Source: Parvibaculum lavamentivorans DS-1 (GTDB lineage Bacteria > Pseudomonadota > Alphaproteobacteria > Parvibaculales > Parvibaculaceae). Taken from it: DNA of 64,000 bases. Below, one piece after another: positions 1-8,987 of this stretch (within the stretch, counting starts at the first letter, position 1; each line of letters begins with the position of its first letter). The stretch is from the NCBI RefSeq assembly GCF_000017565.1, contig NC_009719.1, positions 434,001 to 498,000 on the forward strand. Direction: 5' to 3'. The translations under genes and the position numbers were made by a program. The notes beneath the pieces were generated by a model. The model saw only the letters and a list, made by a program, of their open reading frames with translations. It ran no database searches and was not told the origin of the DNA.

Positions 1-101
1 GCATTGCGGGTCACGCCGCCGAGCTGCTTGGCGACCTGGCTGGCGCTCAGGCCTTCGGCCCAGAGCTTCTTCAGCAGTTCCACGCGTTCATCGGTCCACA
101 T
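1..101 (-). CDS. gcrA: GcrA cell cycle regulator, N-terminal fragment (runs off the left edge)
   Basis: The reverse strand from position 101 encodes MWTDERVELLKKLWAEGLSA followed by SQVAKQLGGVTRNA, the helix-turn-helix start of GcrA, a sigma70-associated regulator that activates promoters carrying GANTC sites methylated by CcrM. Only about 34 codons are present. A strong ribosome binding site (GGGGAG) lies 8 bases before the ATG. The family is largely confined to Alphaproteobacteria, so it also informs the taxonomy. Family identity is recognised from the conserved N-terminus; the rest of the protein is not visible. Confidence 0.9.
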   Translation of the reverse strand, partial: MWTDERVELLKKLWAEGLSASQVAKQLGGVTRN

Positions 102-460
102 GATGGTACTCCCCTTGGGGCCGGTTTCCGGCCCGGTTGGACGCCCGGTCCCGAACAACCCGGCATCAGCCCTGAAATCCGGCCCTGTCTCGCCCTTTAC
201 GGGTTTTGGCACCCCACTAGATTTCGTAGGCGTTAACCGGAAGTATACAATATCAGGGGGCAAAACCGCAACCGGCAGGGCTTCCGCACCGCCCCTTATC
301 CACAGAAAAGAGCGATCGCGGCGGCACCAGCGCCCTTGTATGGGGCTTTCCGGGGCCTCACATGGGCGGCAGGGCCGGTTCCGGCTCTCCCCCTTCCCGC
401 ATTGCCCGGCAGGCCGCTCTGGCGTATGCCTCGGCCCCTGAAGCATCAGAAGAGGAAGCC
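102..460. other. Intergenic region between gcrA and the ABC permease
   Basis: About 360 bases without a convincing gene. It separates divergent genes, so it must hold promoters for both. A short AT-richer patch at 236-256 (containing tatacaatat) is the most promoter-like stretch, but I could not find a well-spaced -35/-10 pair. Open frames through it have no recognisable protein features. I see no RNA gene or repeat in it. Confidence 0.5.
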
Positions 461-1270
461 ATGAGCCTCACGCCCTATCCCGAGGAAGGTGCCCGCCGTT
501 TCGGGGCGGTGAACTGGCTGGGCGTCTGGACGCTCTATCTGAAGGAAGTGCGCCGCTTCTGGAAGGTGATGACCCAGACCATCGCCGCGCCCGTCATCAC
601 CACGCTCCTCTATCTGGCGATTTTCGCGCTCGCCATCGGCAAGTTCCGGCCAGATGTGCATGGCGTGCCCTTCATCGAGTTCCTGGCGCCGGGCCTCGTC
701 ATGATGACCATGATCCAGAATGCCTTCGCCAATACCTCGTCCTCGATCCTGATTTCGAAGATCCAGGGCAATATCGTCGATGTGCTGATGCCGCCCCTGT
801 CGCCGGGCGAGCTCAATTTCGGCATCGCCATGGCGGGGGTGACGCGCGGGCTGCTGTGCGGCGCCGTGACGACCATTGCCATGCTGCCCTTCGTGCATAT
901 GGGCATCGAACACGCATGGGCCATCATCTTCTACGCTGTCGGCGCCTCGCTGATGCTGTCGCTGCTCGGCATGCTGGGCGGCATCTGGTCGGAGAAGTTC
1001 GACCATCTGCAGGCGGTGACGAACTTCGTCATCCTGCCGCTGACCTTCCTTTCGGGCACCTTCTATTCGGTGACGCAACTCCCCGATCTCGCCCATGAAG
1101 TGACGAAGTGGAACCCGGTTTTCTACCTGATCGACGGCTTCCGCTATGGCGTCACCGGCCATGCCGACGGATCGCTGGCAACGGGCGTCGCGCTCGTGCT
1201 GGGGATCAACCTGGCGCTCTGGGTGATCTGCCACATGCTGTTCCGCACCGGCTACCGGCTGAAGGCGTGA
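461..1270 (+). CDS. ABC-2 type transporter permease
   Basis: A 269-residue inner-membrane permease of the ABC-2 family (COG0842, YadH/NodJ-like), which forms the channel of ABC exporters for drugs or polysaccharides. About six hydrophobic segments are visible, beginning near residue 40, with the typical loop before the last segments (LSGTFYSVTQLP, then NPVFYLIDGFRYG). The ATG at 461 was chosen because GAGGAAG lies directly upstream; an in-frame extension to 362 lacks these features. No ATP-binding partner gene is adjacent: the left neighbour is gcrA and the right is argD, so the ATPase must be encoded elsewhere. The substrate is not predictable. Confidence 0.9.
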   Translation: MSLTPYPEEGARRFGAVNWLGVWTLYLKEVRRFWKVMTQTIAAPVITTLLYLAIFALAIGKFRPDVHGVPFIEFLAPGLVMMTMIQNAFANTSSSILISKIQGNIVDVLMPPLSPGELNFGIAMAGVTRGLLCGAVTTIAMLPFVHMGIEHAWAIIFYAVGASLMLSLLGMLGGIWSEKFDHLQAVTNFVILPLTFLSGTFYSVTQLPDLAHEVTKWNPVFYLIDGFRYGVTGHADGSLATGVALVLGINLALWVICHMLFRTGYRLKA

Positions 1271-1355
1271 GGGCGGGCCGGAAAGGGCGGGAGAGGGCGG
1301 CGGGGAGCGATTGACAGACCCGCCCCCTCGCCGTAATACTCCATTGCTTCTCGAA

Positions 1356-1383
1356 CTGCCGCCCCCTTGCAGGCGGCTTTTTC
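1356..1383 (+). terminator. Rho-independent terminator after the ABC permease
   Basis: A perfect 6-bp stem, GCCGCC (1358-1363) with GGCGGC (1372-1377), closes an 8-base loop and is followed directly by TTTTT. It lies about 90 bases after the permease stop codon and 225 bases before argD. It most simply terminates the permease transcript. A TTGACA hexamer at 1311-1316 lies before it, so an attenuation role for argD cannot be excluded. Confidence 0.75.
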
Positions 1384-1394
1384 TATTTGGCTTG

Positions 1395-1409
1395 CGGTTC
1401 CGGGAACCG
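1395..1409. promoter_or_regulatory. Short perfect inverted repeat upstream of argD
   Basis: CGGTTCC-G-GGAACCG is a 15-base palindrome placed between the terminator and the argD start, about 200 bases before argD. This is where an argD promoter would be expected, so it could be an operator half-site pair. No known consensus (for example ArgR) matches it convincingly. The rest of 1384-1607 shows no other clear element apart from the arginine-rich frame noted separately. Confidence 0.3.
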
Positions 1410-1446
1410 GCGACATGATCCTGAGCGGGAAACGACGAGGCTGACA

Positions 1447-1611
1447 GTGAGAACACCGCGCCCGGAAAGGGCCGCGGTTTGCAGGAAACTGCTGTCTCGC
1501 CAGGTCTGTCCGGAGCCCGCCCGCCGCGCGAAAACCCCGCGGCATTCCCTCCCGTCATTCCAGCGGACAGTGCGCCCGAAAGAATATGTGAGAAGGACAA
1601 GATTCCCGTGA
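1447..1611 (+). CDS. Possible arginine-rich leader ORF before argD (speculative)
   Basis: A 54-codon frame starts with GTG six bases after GAGG (1437-1440) and ends with a TGA that overlaps the argD GTG start as GTGA. Thirteen of 54 residues are arginine, six of them encoded by the usually rare AGA/AGG codons, including AGA AGG just before argD, which is also the argD ribosome binding site. Arginine-rich peptides are a common artefact of out-of-phase reading in GC-rich DNA, so this may be non-coding. It is listed because position and composition would suit an arginine-sensing leader. No homology is recognised. Confidence 0.2.
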   Translation: MRTPRPERAAVCRKLLSRQVCPEPARRAKTPRHSLPSFQRTVRPKEYVRRTRFP

Positions 1612-2819
1612 TTACGCCTGTTCTGCCGACCTATGCGCGGGCCGACCTCGAATTCGAAAAAGGCGAGGGCCCCTACCTCATCACCGCCGGGGGCGAGCGC
1701 TATCTCGACTTCGGCGCCGGCATCGCCGTCAACGCTTTCGGCCATGCGAACCCGCACCTCATCGCCGCCCTGACGGAGCAGGCGGGCAAGGTCTGGCATA
1801 CCTCCAACATCTACCGCATCCCCGGCCAGGAAAAACTCGCGAAGCGTCTCGTCGAGGCGACTTTCGCCGACACGGTCTTCTTCACCAATTCCGGCGCCGA
1901 GGCGCTTGAATGCGCGATCAAGATGGCGCGGAAATATCACGCGGCCGGCGGCGCGCCCGAACGCTACGAACTCATCACCATGGAAGGCGCCTTCCACGGA
2001 CGGACGCTCGCGACCATCGCGGCCGGCGGCCAGCAGAAATATCTCGAAGGCTTCGGCCCCCCCATGCCCGGCTTCCCGCAGGTGCCCTTCGGCGACCTGA
2101 AGGCGCTGAAGGCGGCGATCGGCCCGGCAACGGCCGGCATCCTCATCGAGCCGATCCAGGGCGAAGGCGGCATCCGCGTCATTCCTTCGGAGGACCTGCG
2201 GCGCATCCGCGAGATCTGCGACGAGGCAGGCATCCTGCTGGTGCTCGACGAAGTGCAGACCGGCATCGGCCGCACAGGCAAACTCTTCGCGCATGAACTT
2301 GCCGGCATCACGCCCGACATCATGGCGATCGCGAAAGCCCTTGGCGGCGGCTTCCCCGTCGGCGCCTGCCTCGCGACGGAAGAAGCCGCGCGCGGCATGA
2401 CGGCCGGCACGCATGGCTCGACCTTCGGCGGCAATCCGCTGGCGATGGCGGTGGCGAACGCGGTCATGGACCTCGCGCTCGACGAGCAATTCCTGCCGCA
2501 TGTCAGGATGCTCGGCCTGAAGCTGCGCCAGAAACTCGCCATGCTGGCGGACCAGTATCCCCGCATCGTCGAAGGCGTGCGCGGCGAAGGCCTGATGCTC
2601 GGCCTCAAATGCAAGGTGCCGAACACCGATCTCGTCGCCGCGCTTCGGAGCCGCAAGATGCTGACGGTCGGCGCGGGCGACAATGTCGTGCGGCTGCTGC
2701 CGCCGCTCAATATCGAGGAAAGCCATCTCGACGAGGCGATGGAGAAGCTGGCCGATGCCTGCGCGGCGCTCGATGCGGCGCTCGGCAACGAGGCGAAGGC
2801 CGCGGGAGCGAAATCATGA
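1608..2819 (+). CDS. argD: Acetylornithine/succinyldiaminopimelate aminotransferase
   Basis: A 403-residue class III PLP-dependent aminotransferase that converts N-acetylglutamate semialdehyde to N-acetylornithine in arginine synthesis, and often serves lysine synthesis too. Visible motifs are SGAEA at 95-99, the PLP-contacting [12 protein letters not shown] around 213-224 (Asp214), and the Schiff-base lysine in AKALGGG (Lys243). The GTG at 1608 was chosen because AAGGA lies about 10 bases upstream and the protein then starts at the usual family position; the frame stays open to 1479. It overlaps argF by ATGA, implying translational coupling in an argD-argF operon. Confidence 0.96.
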   Translation: MITPVLPTYARADLEFEKGEGPYLITAGGERYLDFGAGIAVNAFGHANPHLIAALTEQAGKVWHTSNIYRIPGQEKLAKRLVEATFADTVFFTNSGAEALECAIKMARKYHAAGGAPERYELITMEGAFHGRTLATIAAGGQQKYLEGFGPPMPGFPQVPFGDLKALKAAIGPATAGILIEPIQGEGGIRVIPSEDLRRIREICDEAGILLVLDEVQTGIGRTGKLFAHELAGITPDIMAIAKALGGGFPVGACLATEEAARGMTAGTHGSTFGGNPLAMAVANAVMDLALDEQFLPHVRMLGLKLRQKLAMLADQYPRIVEGVRGEGLMLGLKCKVPNTDLVAALRSRKMLTVGAGDNVVRLLPPLNIEESHLDEAMEKLADACAALDAALGNEAKAAGAKS

Positions 2820-3757
2820 CCAGAGCCGCCAACCCGCGTCACTTTCTCGATCTCGACGGCGTTGCGCCGGTCGATCTGCGCTCCATTCTTGAAAGCTCGA
2901 AGAAGCGCAAGCAGGCCCGCAACGGCAAGGGCCAGGCCGTGCCGGACAGCGACCGGCCGCTCGATGGGCGGCTCCTCGCGATGATTTTCGAGAAGCCCTC
3001 CACGCGGACCCGCGTTTCTTTCGATGTCGCGATGCGCCAGCTCGGCGGCGAGACATTGCTGCTGAACGGCGGCGACACGCAGCTTGGCCGGGGCGAGACC
3101 ATTGCCGATACGGCGCGCGTTCTCTCGCGCTATGTCGACGCCATCATGATCCGCACGACCGACCACGAACACCTGACGGAGCTTGCCGAACATGCCACCG
3201 TGCCCGTCATCAACGGGCTGACGAACCGCTCGCATCCCTGCCAGATCATGGCGGACGTCATGACCTTCGAGGAACACAAGGGCCCGATCAAGGGCCGGCG
3301 GGTTGCCTGGGTGGGCGACGGCAACAATGTCGTCACGTCATGGATACAGGCGGCGGCGCAGCTTGAGTTTGAACTCCGTATTGCGTGCCCGCCGGAACTT
3401 TCGCCCGTGCCCGAGGCCCTCGATTGGGCAAAGTCCAAAGGCGCGAGCATCATCGTCACCACCGATCCCTTCGAGGCGGTGAAGGATGCCGACTGCGTCA
3501 ACACCGATACATGGGTCTCGATGGGCGACAGCGTGGAGACGGCGGCGCGCCGCCACAACCTGCTCGCGCCCTATCAGGTGGACGCGCGCCTGATGGCGGC
3601 AGCGGGCAAGGATGCAATCTTCATGCATTGCCTGCCCGCGCATCGCGGCGAGGAAATGACCGTCGACGTGATAGATGGACCGGCTTCCGTCGTGTTCGAT
3701 GAAGCGGAGAACCGGCTGCATGCCCAGAAAGGTGTGCTCGCCTGGTGCTTTCAGTAA
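2816..3757 (+). CDS. argF: Ornithine carbamoyltransferase
   Basis: A 313-residue cytoplasmic enzyme that joins carbamoyl phosphate and ornithine to give citrulline. The carbamoyl-phosphate loop STRTR is at 62-66, the family signature HPCQ lies mid-protein in [11 protein letters not shown], and the ornithine-site HCLP lies near the C-terminus. Its ATG overlaps the argD stop (ATGA), so the two are almost certainly one transcript. hslO follows within about 20 bases, an argD-argF-hslO order seen in many Alphaproteobacteria. Full length, no anomalies. Confidence 0.97.
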   Translation: MTRAANPRHFLDLDGVAPVDLRSILESSKKRKQARNGKGQAVPDSDRPLDGRLLAMIFEKPSTRTRVSFDVAMRQLGGETLLLNGGDTQLGRGETIADTARVLSRYVDAIMIRTTDHEHLTELAEHATVPVINGLTNRSHPCQIMADVMTFEEHKGPIKGRRVAWVGDGNNVVTSWIQAAAQLEFELRIACPPELSPVPEALDWAKSKGASIIVTTDPFEAVKDADCVNTDTWVSMGDSVETAARRHNLLAPYQVDARLMAAAGKDAIFMHCLPAHRGEEMTVDVIDGPASVVFDEAENRLHAQKGVLAWCFQ

Positions 3758-3774
3758 AGGAAGAAGGCCGGAAA

Positions 3775-4740
3775 TTGTCAGTGAGTAATGAGGGCGGCAT
3801 CGGTATCGACGATCTTGTGCAGCCGTTTCAGATCGAGGATCTCGGCATTCGTGGCCGCGTCGTGCGGCTTGGCCCGCTGGTCGACCGCGTGCTGACGGCT
3901 CATGCCTATCCCGAACCCGTCTCCCGCCTGCTGGGCGAGGCGCTGGCGCTCACCGCCATGATCGGCTCCGCTCTCAAGTTCGATGGCCGCTTCATCCTGC
4001 AGACGCAGAGCAAGGGTCCCGTCTCGCTGCTGGTTGCCGATTATGAATCGCCCGGCAAACTGCGCGGCTATGCGCAGATGGATGACGGCCGCCTGCAGGA
4101 AGCGTTGAAGGAAGGGCGCACCTCTCCCGCCGACCTGCTGGGCGACGGCTATCTCGCCCTGACGATCGACCAGGGGCCGGACATGGAACGCTATCAGGGC
4201 ATCGTGGCGCTGGACCCCAAGGGCCTCAGTCACAGCGCCCATGAATATTTCGCGAGCTCGGAACAGGTGGCGACGCGCATCCGCCTTGCCGCCGGTCCCT
4301 TTTATCATCGCGAGGAAACCGGCCCGGAGAAGAACTGGCGCGCCGGCGCGATCATGATCCAGCACATCCCGCGCGAGGGCGGCCTTACCGGCTACCGCGA
4401 AGACGAGGACGAGCGTCCGGTCACGGAGGAAGAGGAGAACTGGAACCGCGCTTCCATTCTCCTGGATACCGTGGAGGATCATGAGCTTCTCGACCCGTCG
4501 CTGGAGCCGAACCGGCTTCTCTTCCGCCTCTTCCATGAGGATGGGGTGCGGGCCTATGAGCCGGCGCCGGTCGAGTTCGCCTGCCATTGTTCGCGCGAGC
4601 GGATGGGAAGCGTGTTGCGTTCCTTTGGCGGTCACGAAATCGACGAAATGGTGCAGGATGGTGTCATCACCGCGACCTGCGAGTTCTGCAGCGAAGTCTA
4701 TGTCTTCGCGCCGGACGAATTGAAAGAGGATGGAAATTGA
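3775..4740 (+). CDS. hslO: Hsp33 redox-regulated chaperone
   Basis: A 321-residue holdase chaperone activated by oxidation. The C-terminal zinc-binding redox switch is intact: CHC (in FACHCSRERMG) and about 30 residues later CEFC. The start is uncertain: TTG at 3775 lies 7 bases after a long AAGGAAGAAGG ribosome binding site, while GTG at 3781 would give MSNEGGIGIDDL. Either way the conserved region begins a few residues later. It is the third gene of the argD-argF unit and its end overlaps or abuts the next small lipoprotein gene. Confidence 0.93.
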   Translation: MSVSNEGGIGIDDLVQPFQIEDLGIRGRVVRLGPLVDRVLTAHAYPEPVSRLLGEALALTAMIGSALKFDGRFILQTQSKGPVSLLVADYESPGKLRGYAQMDDGRLQEALKEGRTSPADLLGDGYLALTIDQGPDMERYQGIVALDPKGLSHSAHEYFASSEQVATRIRLAAGPFYHREETGPEKNWRAGAIMIQHIPREGGLTGYREDEDERPVTEEEENWNRASILLDTVEDHELLDPSLEPNRLLFRLFHEDGVRAYEPAPVEFACHCSRERMGSVLRSFGGHEIDEMVQDGVITATCEFCSEVYVFAPDELKEDGN

Positions 4741-4766
4741 ACCTGGTCGAGAAGAGCGCCTTCTCC

Positions 4767-5360
4767 ATGCTGCGCCGTCTGGGCGCGGTTGTTTTCCTCG
4801 GCCTGCTGGCCGCCGCCTGCGCCGGCGATCCGCCGCCGCCTCCCGCTTCGGCGAATGTTTCCTTCGAGGCGCGGTCCGCATTCCAGATTCCCGTCGCCTT
4901 TGTCGCTGTCGACAGCTATTTCACGCCGTCCGGCCGCGCTCCCTATGTCGAGCATCTGCACAAGGTCTCTCCTGAATCGATAGCGCGCGCCTGGGCGCGG
5001 GCGCGGCTCGTTGCCACGGGCGGCCCGGGCACGGCATCGCTCGCCATTCTCGATGGCACGGTCATCTCGGAACAGCTCGACAAGAAAGGCGGCCTCACCG
5101 GCGTCTTCGGCGATCAGCTGGATACGCGGCTCAAGGCGCGCCTCAAGGCGCGGCTGACCGTGGAAAGGCCCGACGCGGAAGGGAACCCCGCTTCCTGGAT
5201 GGCCGAGGTGGACGCCACCGCGGAACGCACGATCCTCGAAAGCGCGAGCCTCAATGAGCGCGACGCGGCCTATGCCGCGCTGATGCAGTCGCTGGCAGAG
5301 AAGTTCGATGCGGCGCTGACAGCCGAGGTCGAGCGCAGCATGAGGCCGGTCCTGCGCTAG
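4767..5360 (+). CDS. Putative lipoprotein of unknown function
   Basis: A 197-residue protein starting MLRRLGAVVFLGLLAAAC, an ideal lipoprotein signal peptide with lipobox LAAAC and Cys18, so probably anchored to a periplasmic membrane face. The mature part contains an alternating Lys-Ala-Arg stretch (RLKARLKARLTV) and an alanine-rich helix near the end. An alternative TTG start at 4737 overlaps the hslO stop and has AGAGGA before it, adding 10 residues; both starts keep the lipobox. It probably belongs to the arg-hslO transcript. I do not recognise the family and assign no function. Confidence 0.8.
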   Translation: MLRRLGAVVFLGLLAAACAGDPPPPPASANVSFEARSAFQIPVAFVAVDSYFTPSGRAPYVEHLHKVSPESIARAWARARLVATGGPGTASLAILDGTVISEQLDKKGGLTGVFGDQLDTRLKARLKARLTVERPDAEGNPASWMAEVDATAERTILESASLNERDAAYAALMQSLAEKFDAALTAEVERSMRPVLR

Positions 5361-5447
5361 AAGGCCGCGCCGCCTTTCCTGGCTTTGTAACCAGTCAGTA
5401 AGCAATTCCCGGCAATTTGGGGACATCCTGCGTCCCTGAACGGCGTC

Positions 5448-5924
5448 ATGCCGGGAACGAAGATGATATTCCAGCTCGCCTATTTCAGCGCCGTCAGGCC
5501 GAAACTGACCGACGAAGACGTGCGGGATATTCTGCGCAGCTCCACGCATAATAATCGCCGCTGCGGGCTGTCGGGCATGCTGCTTCTCATCGATGGCGTG
5601 TTTTTTCAGGTTCTCGAAGGCGAACAGGCGCAGGTGGAGGAAACCTTCGTCCGAATCTCCCGCGATCGCCGCCATAGCGGCCTGGTCCGCGTGGTGGCGG
5701 AGGAGCGCGCGGAGCGCAGCTTTCCAAACTGGTCGATGGGCTTCGAGAAAATCTCCCATGGCGATCCCGCCGGGGAGGAACTCCCCTTCGACATTGCCGA
5801 TCTTTCGCAAAATCCGGCCATTCTTTCGGCGGGAGAAAAGTCGCCGGAGCTTTTGTCCTTCATGAGATCGCTTTATGCCGCGCGCAACATGCGCGGTGCG
5901 CCGGGCTTAAACCGGCCGGCCTGA
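5448..5924 (+). CDS. Short BLUF-domain blue-light photoreceptor
   Basis: A 158-residue protein consisting of a single BLUF domain, which binds FAD and senses blue light through a Tyr/Gln hydrogen-bond switch. The key residues are present: the Tyr in QLAYFS near the start, Asn in HNNRRCGLSG, the Gln in FFQVLEG, and a Trp/Met in NWSMGF. There is no EAL, cyclase or DNA-binding domain, so it must signal through a partner protein. Met at 5463 is an alternative start. Its last 18 bases overlap the end of convergent argE. Confidence 0.9.
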   Translation: MPGTKMIFQLAYFSAVRPKLTDEDVRDILRSSTHNNRRCGLSGMLLLIDGVFFQVLEGEQAQVEETFVRISRDRRHSGLVRVVAEERAERSFPNWSMGFEKISHGDPAGEELPFDIADLSQNPAILSAGEKSPELLSFMRSLYAARNMRGAPGLNRPA

Positions 5925-7085
5925 CACATAGTCTGCCAGCCGCTTCATGAAGCGCTCGCATTCGGCGATCTGCGACAATTCCACGAATTCATCCGGCTTG
6001 TGCGCCTGCGCGATGTCGCCCGGGCCGCAAACGACGGTCGGAATATCGGCGAGCTGAAAAAGCCCCGCCTCCGTATTGTAGGAAACCGCCTCGGCCGAAT
6101 TGCATTGCGCGAGCTTCATCACCAGCGTCTCGCCGGGATCGCCATCCATGGCGCCGAGGCCGGGAGATTGCGCCCGCGTTACCGTTTCGATCTGCGCGCC
6201 CGGAAAGACGGCGCGCATGCGCGGCAGCACGTCTTCCGCCGCGAAGGCATTGAACCGCGTGATGATTTCGGAGGGATCGGCATCCGGCAGCGGGCGGTAT
6301 TCCCAGAGGAAGGAACAGCTCTTCGGAATGATGTTGACGGCGGTGCCGCCCTTGATGAGGCCGACGCTGATCGTGGTGTAGGGCGGACTGAACCGGCCCG
6401 AAGCATCGCCGCGCTCGCGCATCTCGCCGGCGAGTTGCATCAGGAAAGAAATAAGCTCTGCCGCATATTGAATGGCGCTCACCCCGAGATGCGTCTGGCT
6501 CGAATGGAATTCGAGGCCCGTCACCTTGGTATTGTAGGACTGGATGCCCTTATGCGCGTTCACGACCTTCATGGAGGAGGGCTCGCCGACAATGACGACC
6601 TGCGGCTTCGGCAGGGTACGGATGATGCTCTCGATCATCGGACGAACGCCGAGGCAGCCGACTTCCTCGTCATAGGAAAGCGCGAAATGGACCGGCACTT
6701 TCGGCCCGTCCTTCAGAAAGGCGGGCACGGAAGCAAGCGCCACGGCGATGAAACTTTTCATATCGCTGGTGCCGCGCCCATAGAGCTTGCCGTCCCGCTC
6801 CACCACAAGGAAGGGATCGCTCGACCAGTCCTGGCCTTCCACGGGCACGACATCCGTATGACCTGAAAGCACGATGCCGCCGGGCTGATCGGCGGGGCCG
6901 AGGGTCGCGAAGAGATTGGCCTTGGTGCCGTCCTCGTTCATCACCCGCCTTGAAGCGACGCCGTGGCTTGCGAGATAGCTTTCCACGAAATCGACGAGCG
7001 CGAGGTTCGAGAGATGGCTCGTCGTATCGAAGGCGATGAGCCTCTCGATCATTTCCCGGGGGGTGAAATAGTGCGGCGCTGGCAT
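5907..7085 (-). CDS. argE: Acetylornithine deacetylase (M20 family)
   Basis: A 392-residue zinc amidohydrolase that removes the acetyl group from N-acetylornithine, completing the arginine branch together with the nearby argD and argF. Metal and catalytic motifs are visible: SGHTDVVPV (His, Asp), GRGTSDMKSF (bridging Asp), DEEVGC (catalytic Glu pair) and a C-terminal HKPDEF histidine. Length is normal. It is transcribed toward the BLUF gene and the two overlap tail to tail by 18 bases. The alternative is a general M20 peptidase, but argE is favoured by local gene content. Confidence 0.9.
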   Translation of the reverse strand: MPAPHYFTPREMIERLIAFDTTSHLSNLALVDFVESYLASHGVASRRVMNEDGTKANLFATLGPADQPGGIVLSGHTDVVPVEGQDWSSDPFLVVERDGKLYGRGTSDMKSFIAVALASVPAFLKDGPKVPVHFALSYDEEVGCLGVRPMIESIIRTLPKPQVVIVGEPSSMKVVNAHKGIQSYNTKVTGLEFHSSQTHLGVSAIQYAAELISFLMQLAGEMRERGDASGRFSPPYTTISVGLIKGGTAVNIIPKSCSFLWEYRPLPDADPSEIITRFNAFAAEDVLPRMRAVFPGAQIETVTRAQSPGLGAMDGDPGETLVMKLAQCNSAEAVSYNTEAGLFQLADIPTVVCGPGDIAQAHKPDEFVELSQIAECERFMKRLADYVSGRPV

Positions 7086-7195
7086 TGGCTGAAGCTTCCG
7101 GCGGGGGGCAGGGGGGGCGGCAGGACTGTGTGTGTCAGTCTAGCGCGGCGGGAAGCGGGAAGCGAGGCGGGATGGAAGAAGGAGGCAGGCGGGGA

Positions 7196-7588
7196 TCAGT
7201 GCAGCATCCGCTTGGCATGAGGGCTGTCGAGCGAGAAGGCCGGAATATCGACCTCGAATTTTTCGCCTTCAGCCGTTTCCATCTCGTAATTGCCGAACAT
7301 GATGCCCGACGGGGCGCCGAGCGGCGTACCGCTCGTATATTCGAATTTTTCGCCGGGACGCAGCAGCGGCTGTTCGCCGACGACGCCGGGGCCGCGCACT
7401 TCATGCACATGGCCTGTCGCATCGGTGATCTTCCAATAGCGCGCGCGCAGGCGAACCGTTTCCGGGCCCTTGTTTTCAATCGTGACGTGATAGGCCCAGA
7501 CATAATAATCCTGGTCGGGCTCCGACTGATCCTCGAGATAAGTCGGCTCGACAAGAATATTTATCGAACGGGTCATGGCGCTATACAT
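7196..7588 (-). CDS. apaG: ApaG-domain protein (Co2+/Mg2+ efflux-associated family)
   Basis: A 130-residue single-domain ApaG protein, a small fibronectin-like beta-sandwich whose biochemical role is unclear. The signature runs through [14 protein letters not shown], then [15 protein letters not shown] and the glycine-rich [12 protein letters not shown]. The ATG at 7588 was chosen because AAGGA lies about seven bases upstream; the open frame extends to 7705 without support. It lies downstream of metZ in the same direction, with a gap of about 190 bases. Confidence 0.92.
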   Translation of the reverse strand: MYSAMTRSINILVEPTYLEDQSEPDQDYYVWAYHVTIENKGPETVRLRARYWKITDATGHVHEVRGPGVVGEQPLLRPGEKFEYTSGTPLGAPSGIMFGNYEMETAEGEKFEVDIPAFSLDSPHAKRMLH

Positions 7589-7781
7589 CGGCGATCCTTG
7601 CGCGAAAGCGTCGGGTTGTGCGGGGCCGCACCTTCTGGTTGCGGTCCTGCGAGGGATATGTGCCGCATGAGGCTTCCCGGCAAGTGCCGGCCACCTCTCC
7701 CCCACAGGATCAACACCCTATCGTGCATCCTCTAACTTCCCCTTAACGCAAAGGGGCCCAACGGCCGTGTGCGTCAACTTG

Positions 7782-8972
7782 TCAGGACAACGCGCGGTCC
7801 AGATCCTCGATCAGATCGCCGGAATCCTCAAGCCCGACCGACAGCCGGACAAGGCCCTCGCCGATCCCCAGCTCCGCCCTTGCTTCCGGTGTGAGCCGCT
7901 GATGGGTGGTGGTCGCGGGATGGGTGATGAGGCTTTTCGCGTCGCCGAGATTGTTGGAAATCTTGATGACCTGAAGCGCATTGGCGAAGCGGAAGGCACC
8001 CGCCTTGCCGCCCTTCACTTCGAAGGCGACCATGTTGCCGCCTGCATCCATCTGGCTCATGGCGAGATTATGCTGCGGATGGCTCGGCAGGCCCGGATAG
8101 AAAACCCGCTCGGTGCCCTTGTGCCCTTCGAGGAAACGGGAAACGGCCTCCGCGCTCCGCGCATGCTCCCGCACGCGCAGGTCGAGCGTTTCGAGGCTCT
8201 TCAGCATGACCCAGGCGTTGAACGGGCTCAGGCTCGGCCCTGTCTGGCGCAGGAAGTTCGCGAGATGGTCGGAGATGAATTGCTGGCCGGCGAGCACGAT
8301 GCCGCCAAGGCAGCGGCCCTGCCCGTCGATATGTTTGGTCGCCGAATAGATGACGACATCGGCGCCGAGTTCGAGCGGCCGCTGCAGGACGGGCGTGGCG
8401 AACACATTGTCGACCATGAGCAACGCGCCCGCCGCATGCGCGATTTCGGCGACGGCCTTGATGTCGATGATTTCGAGCGTCGGGTTCGACGGCGTTTCGA
8501 GGAACAGCACTTTTGTGTTCGGCTGCACGGCGTTTCGCCACGCGTCGAGATCGCGCCCGTCGACCAGCGTCGAGGTCACGCCGAAACGCGGCAGCAGATC
8601 CTCCACGATGTAGCGGCAGGAGCCGAACAGGGCGCGCGAGGAGAGAACATGATCGCCGGCCTTGAGGTAGCAAAGCATGGCGGAGGTGACGGCGGCCATG
8701 CCGGTCGCGGTTGCGCGCGCGTCTTCCGCGCCTTCGAGCTCGATCATCCGCTCCTCGAAGCTGCGCACCGTCGGATTGGAGAAGCGGCTATAGACGAAGC
8801 CCGGCTCCTCGTTCTTGAAGCGGCGCTCGGCGGCTTCCATCGTCTCGTAGACATAGCCCGAGGTGAGGAACATGGCCTCGCTCGTCTCGCCGAAAGGTGT
8901 GCGGTTCGTGCCGCCATGAACGGCTTCTGTCCGGGGCCGCAGCTTCCGGCCGTCGCGTGTCGTTTTGCTCAT
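7782..8972 (-). CDS. metZ: O-succinylhomoserine sulfhydrylase
   Basis: A 396-residue Cys/Met-metabolism PLP enzyme that makes homocysteine from O-succinylhomoserine and sulfide, the direct-sulfhydrylation route to methionine. Visible motifs are the TATGMAAV phosphate loop, MVDNVFATP (PLP ring Asp), and the Schiff-base lysine in YSATKHIDG. It is preceded by a SAM-II riboswitch and terminator, which fits feedback by S-adenosylmethionine and supports metZ over cystathionine gamma-synthase. Only weak ribosome-binding sequence (GGGG) precedes the ATG. Confidence 0.93.
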   Translation of the reverse strand: MSKTTRDGRKLRPRTEAVHGGTNRTPFGETSEAMFLTSGYVYETMEAAERRFKNEEPGFVYSRFSNPTVRSFEERMIELEGAEDARATATGMAAVTSAMLCYLKAGDHVLSSRALFGSCRYIVEDLLPRFGVTSTLVDGRDLDAWRNAVQPNTKVLFLETPSNPTLEIIDIKAVAEIAHAAGALLMVDNVFATPVLQRPLELGADVVIYSATKHIDGQGRCLGGIVLAGQQFISDHLANFLRQTGPSLSPFNAWVMLKSLETLDLRVREHARSAEAVSRFLEGHKGTERVFYPGLPSHPQHNLAMSQMDAGGNMVAFEVKGGKAGAFRFANALQVIKISNNLGDAKSLITHPATTTHQRLTPEARAELGIGEGLVRLSVGLEDSGDLIEDLDRALS

Positions 8973-8987
8973 CTGGGCTACCCCAAT

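Noticed and set aside
1311-1340. TTGACA with AATACT as the argD promoter
   Set aside because: The -35 is perfect but the terminator begins about 18 bases after the -10, so it would give a transcript of about 35 bases; it cannot simply drive argD. Kept only as part of the attenuation idea.
446-1600. A 384-codon minus-strand open frame across the ABC permease
   Set aside because: It is a shadow of the permease gene: rich in Arg/Gly/His with no domain features, and it crosses the terminator at 1356-1383.
7086-7195. Small gene between argE and apaG
   Set aside because: The interval is G-rich with no start codon plus ribosome binding site in a frame longer than 30 codons.
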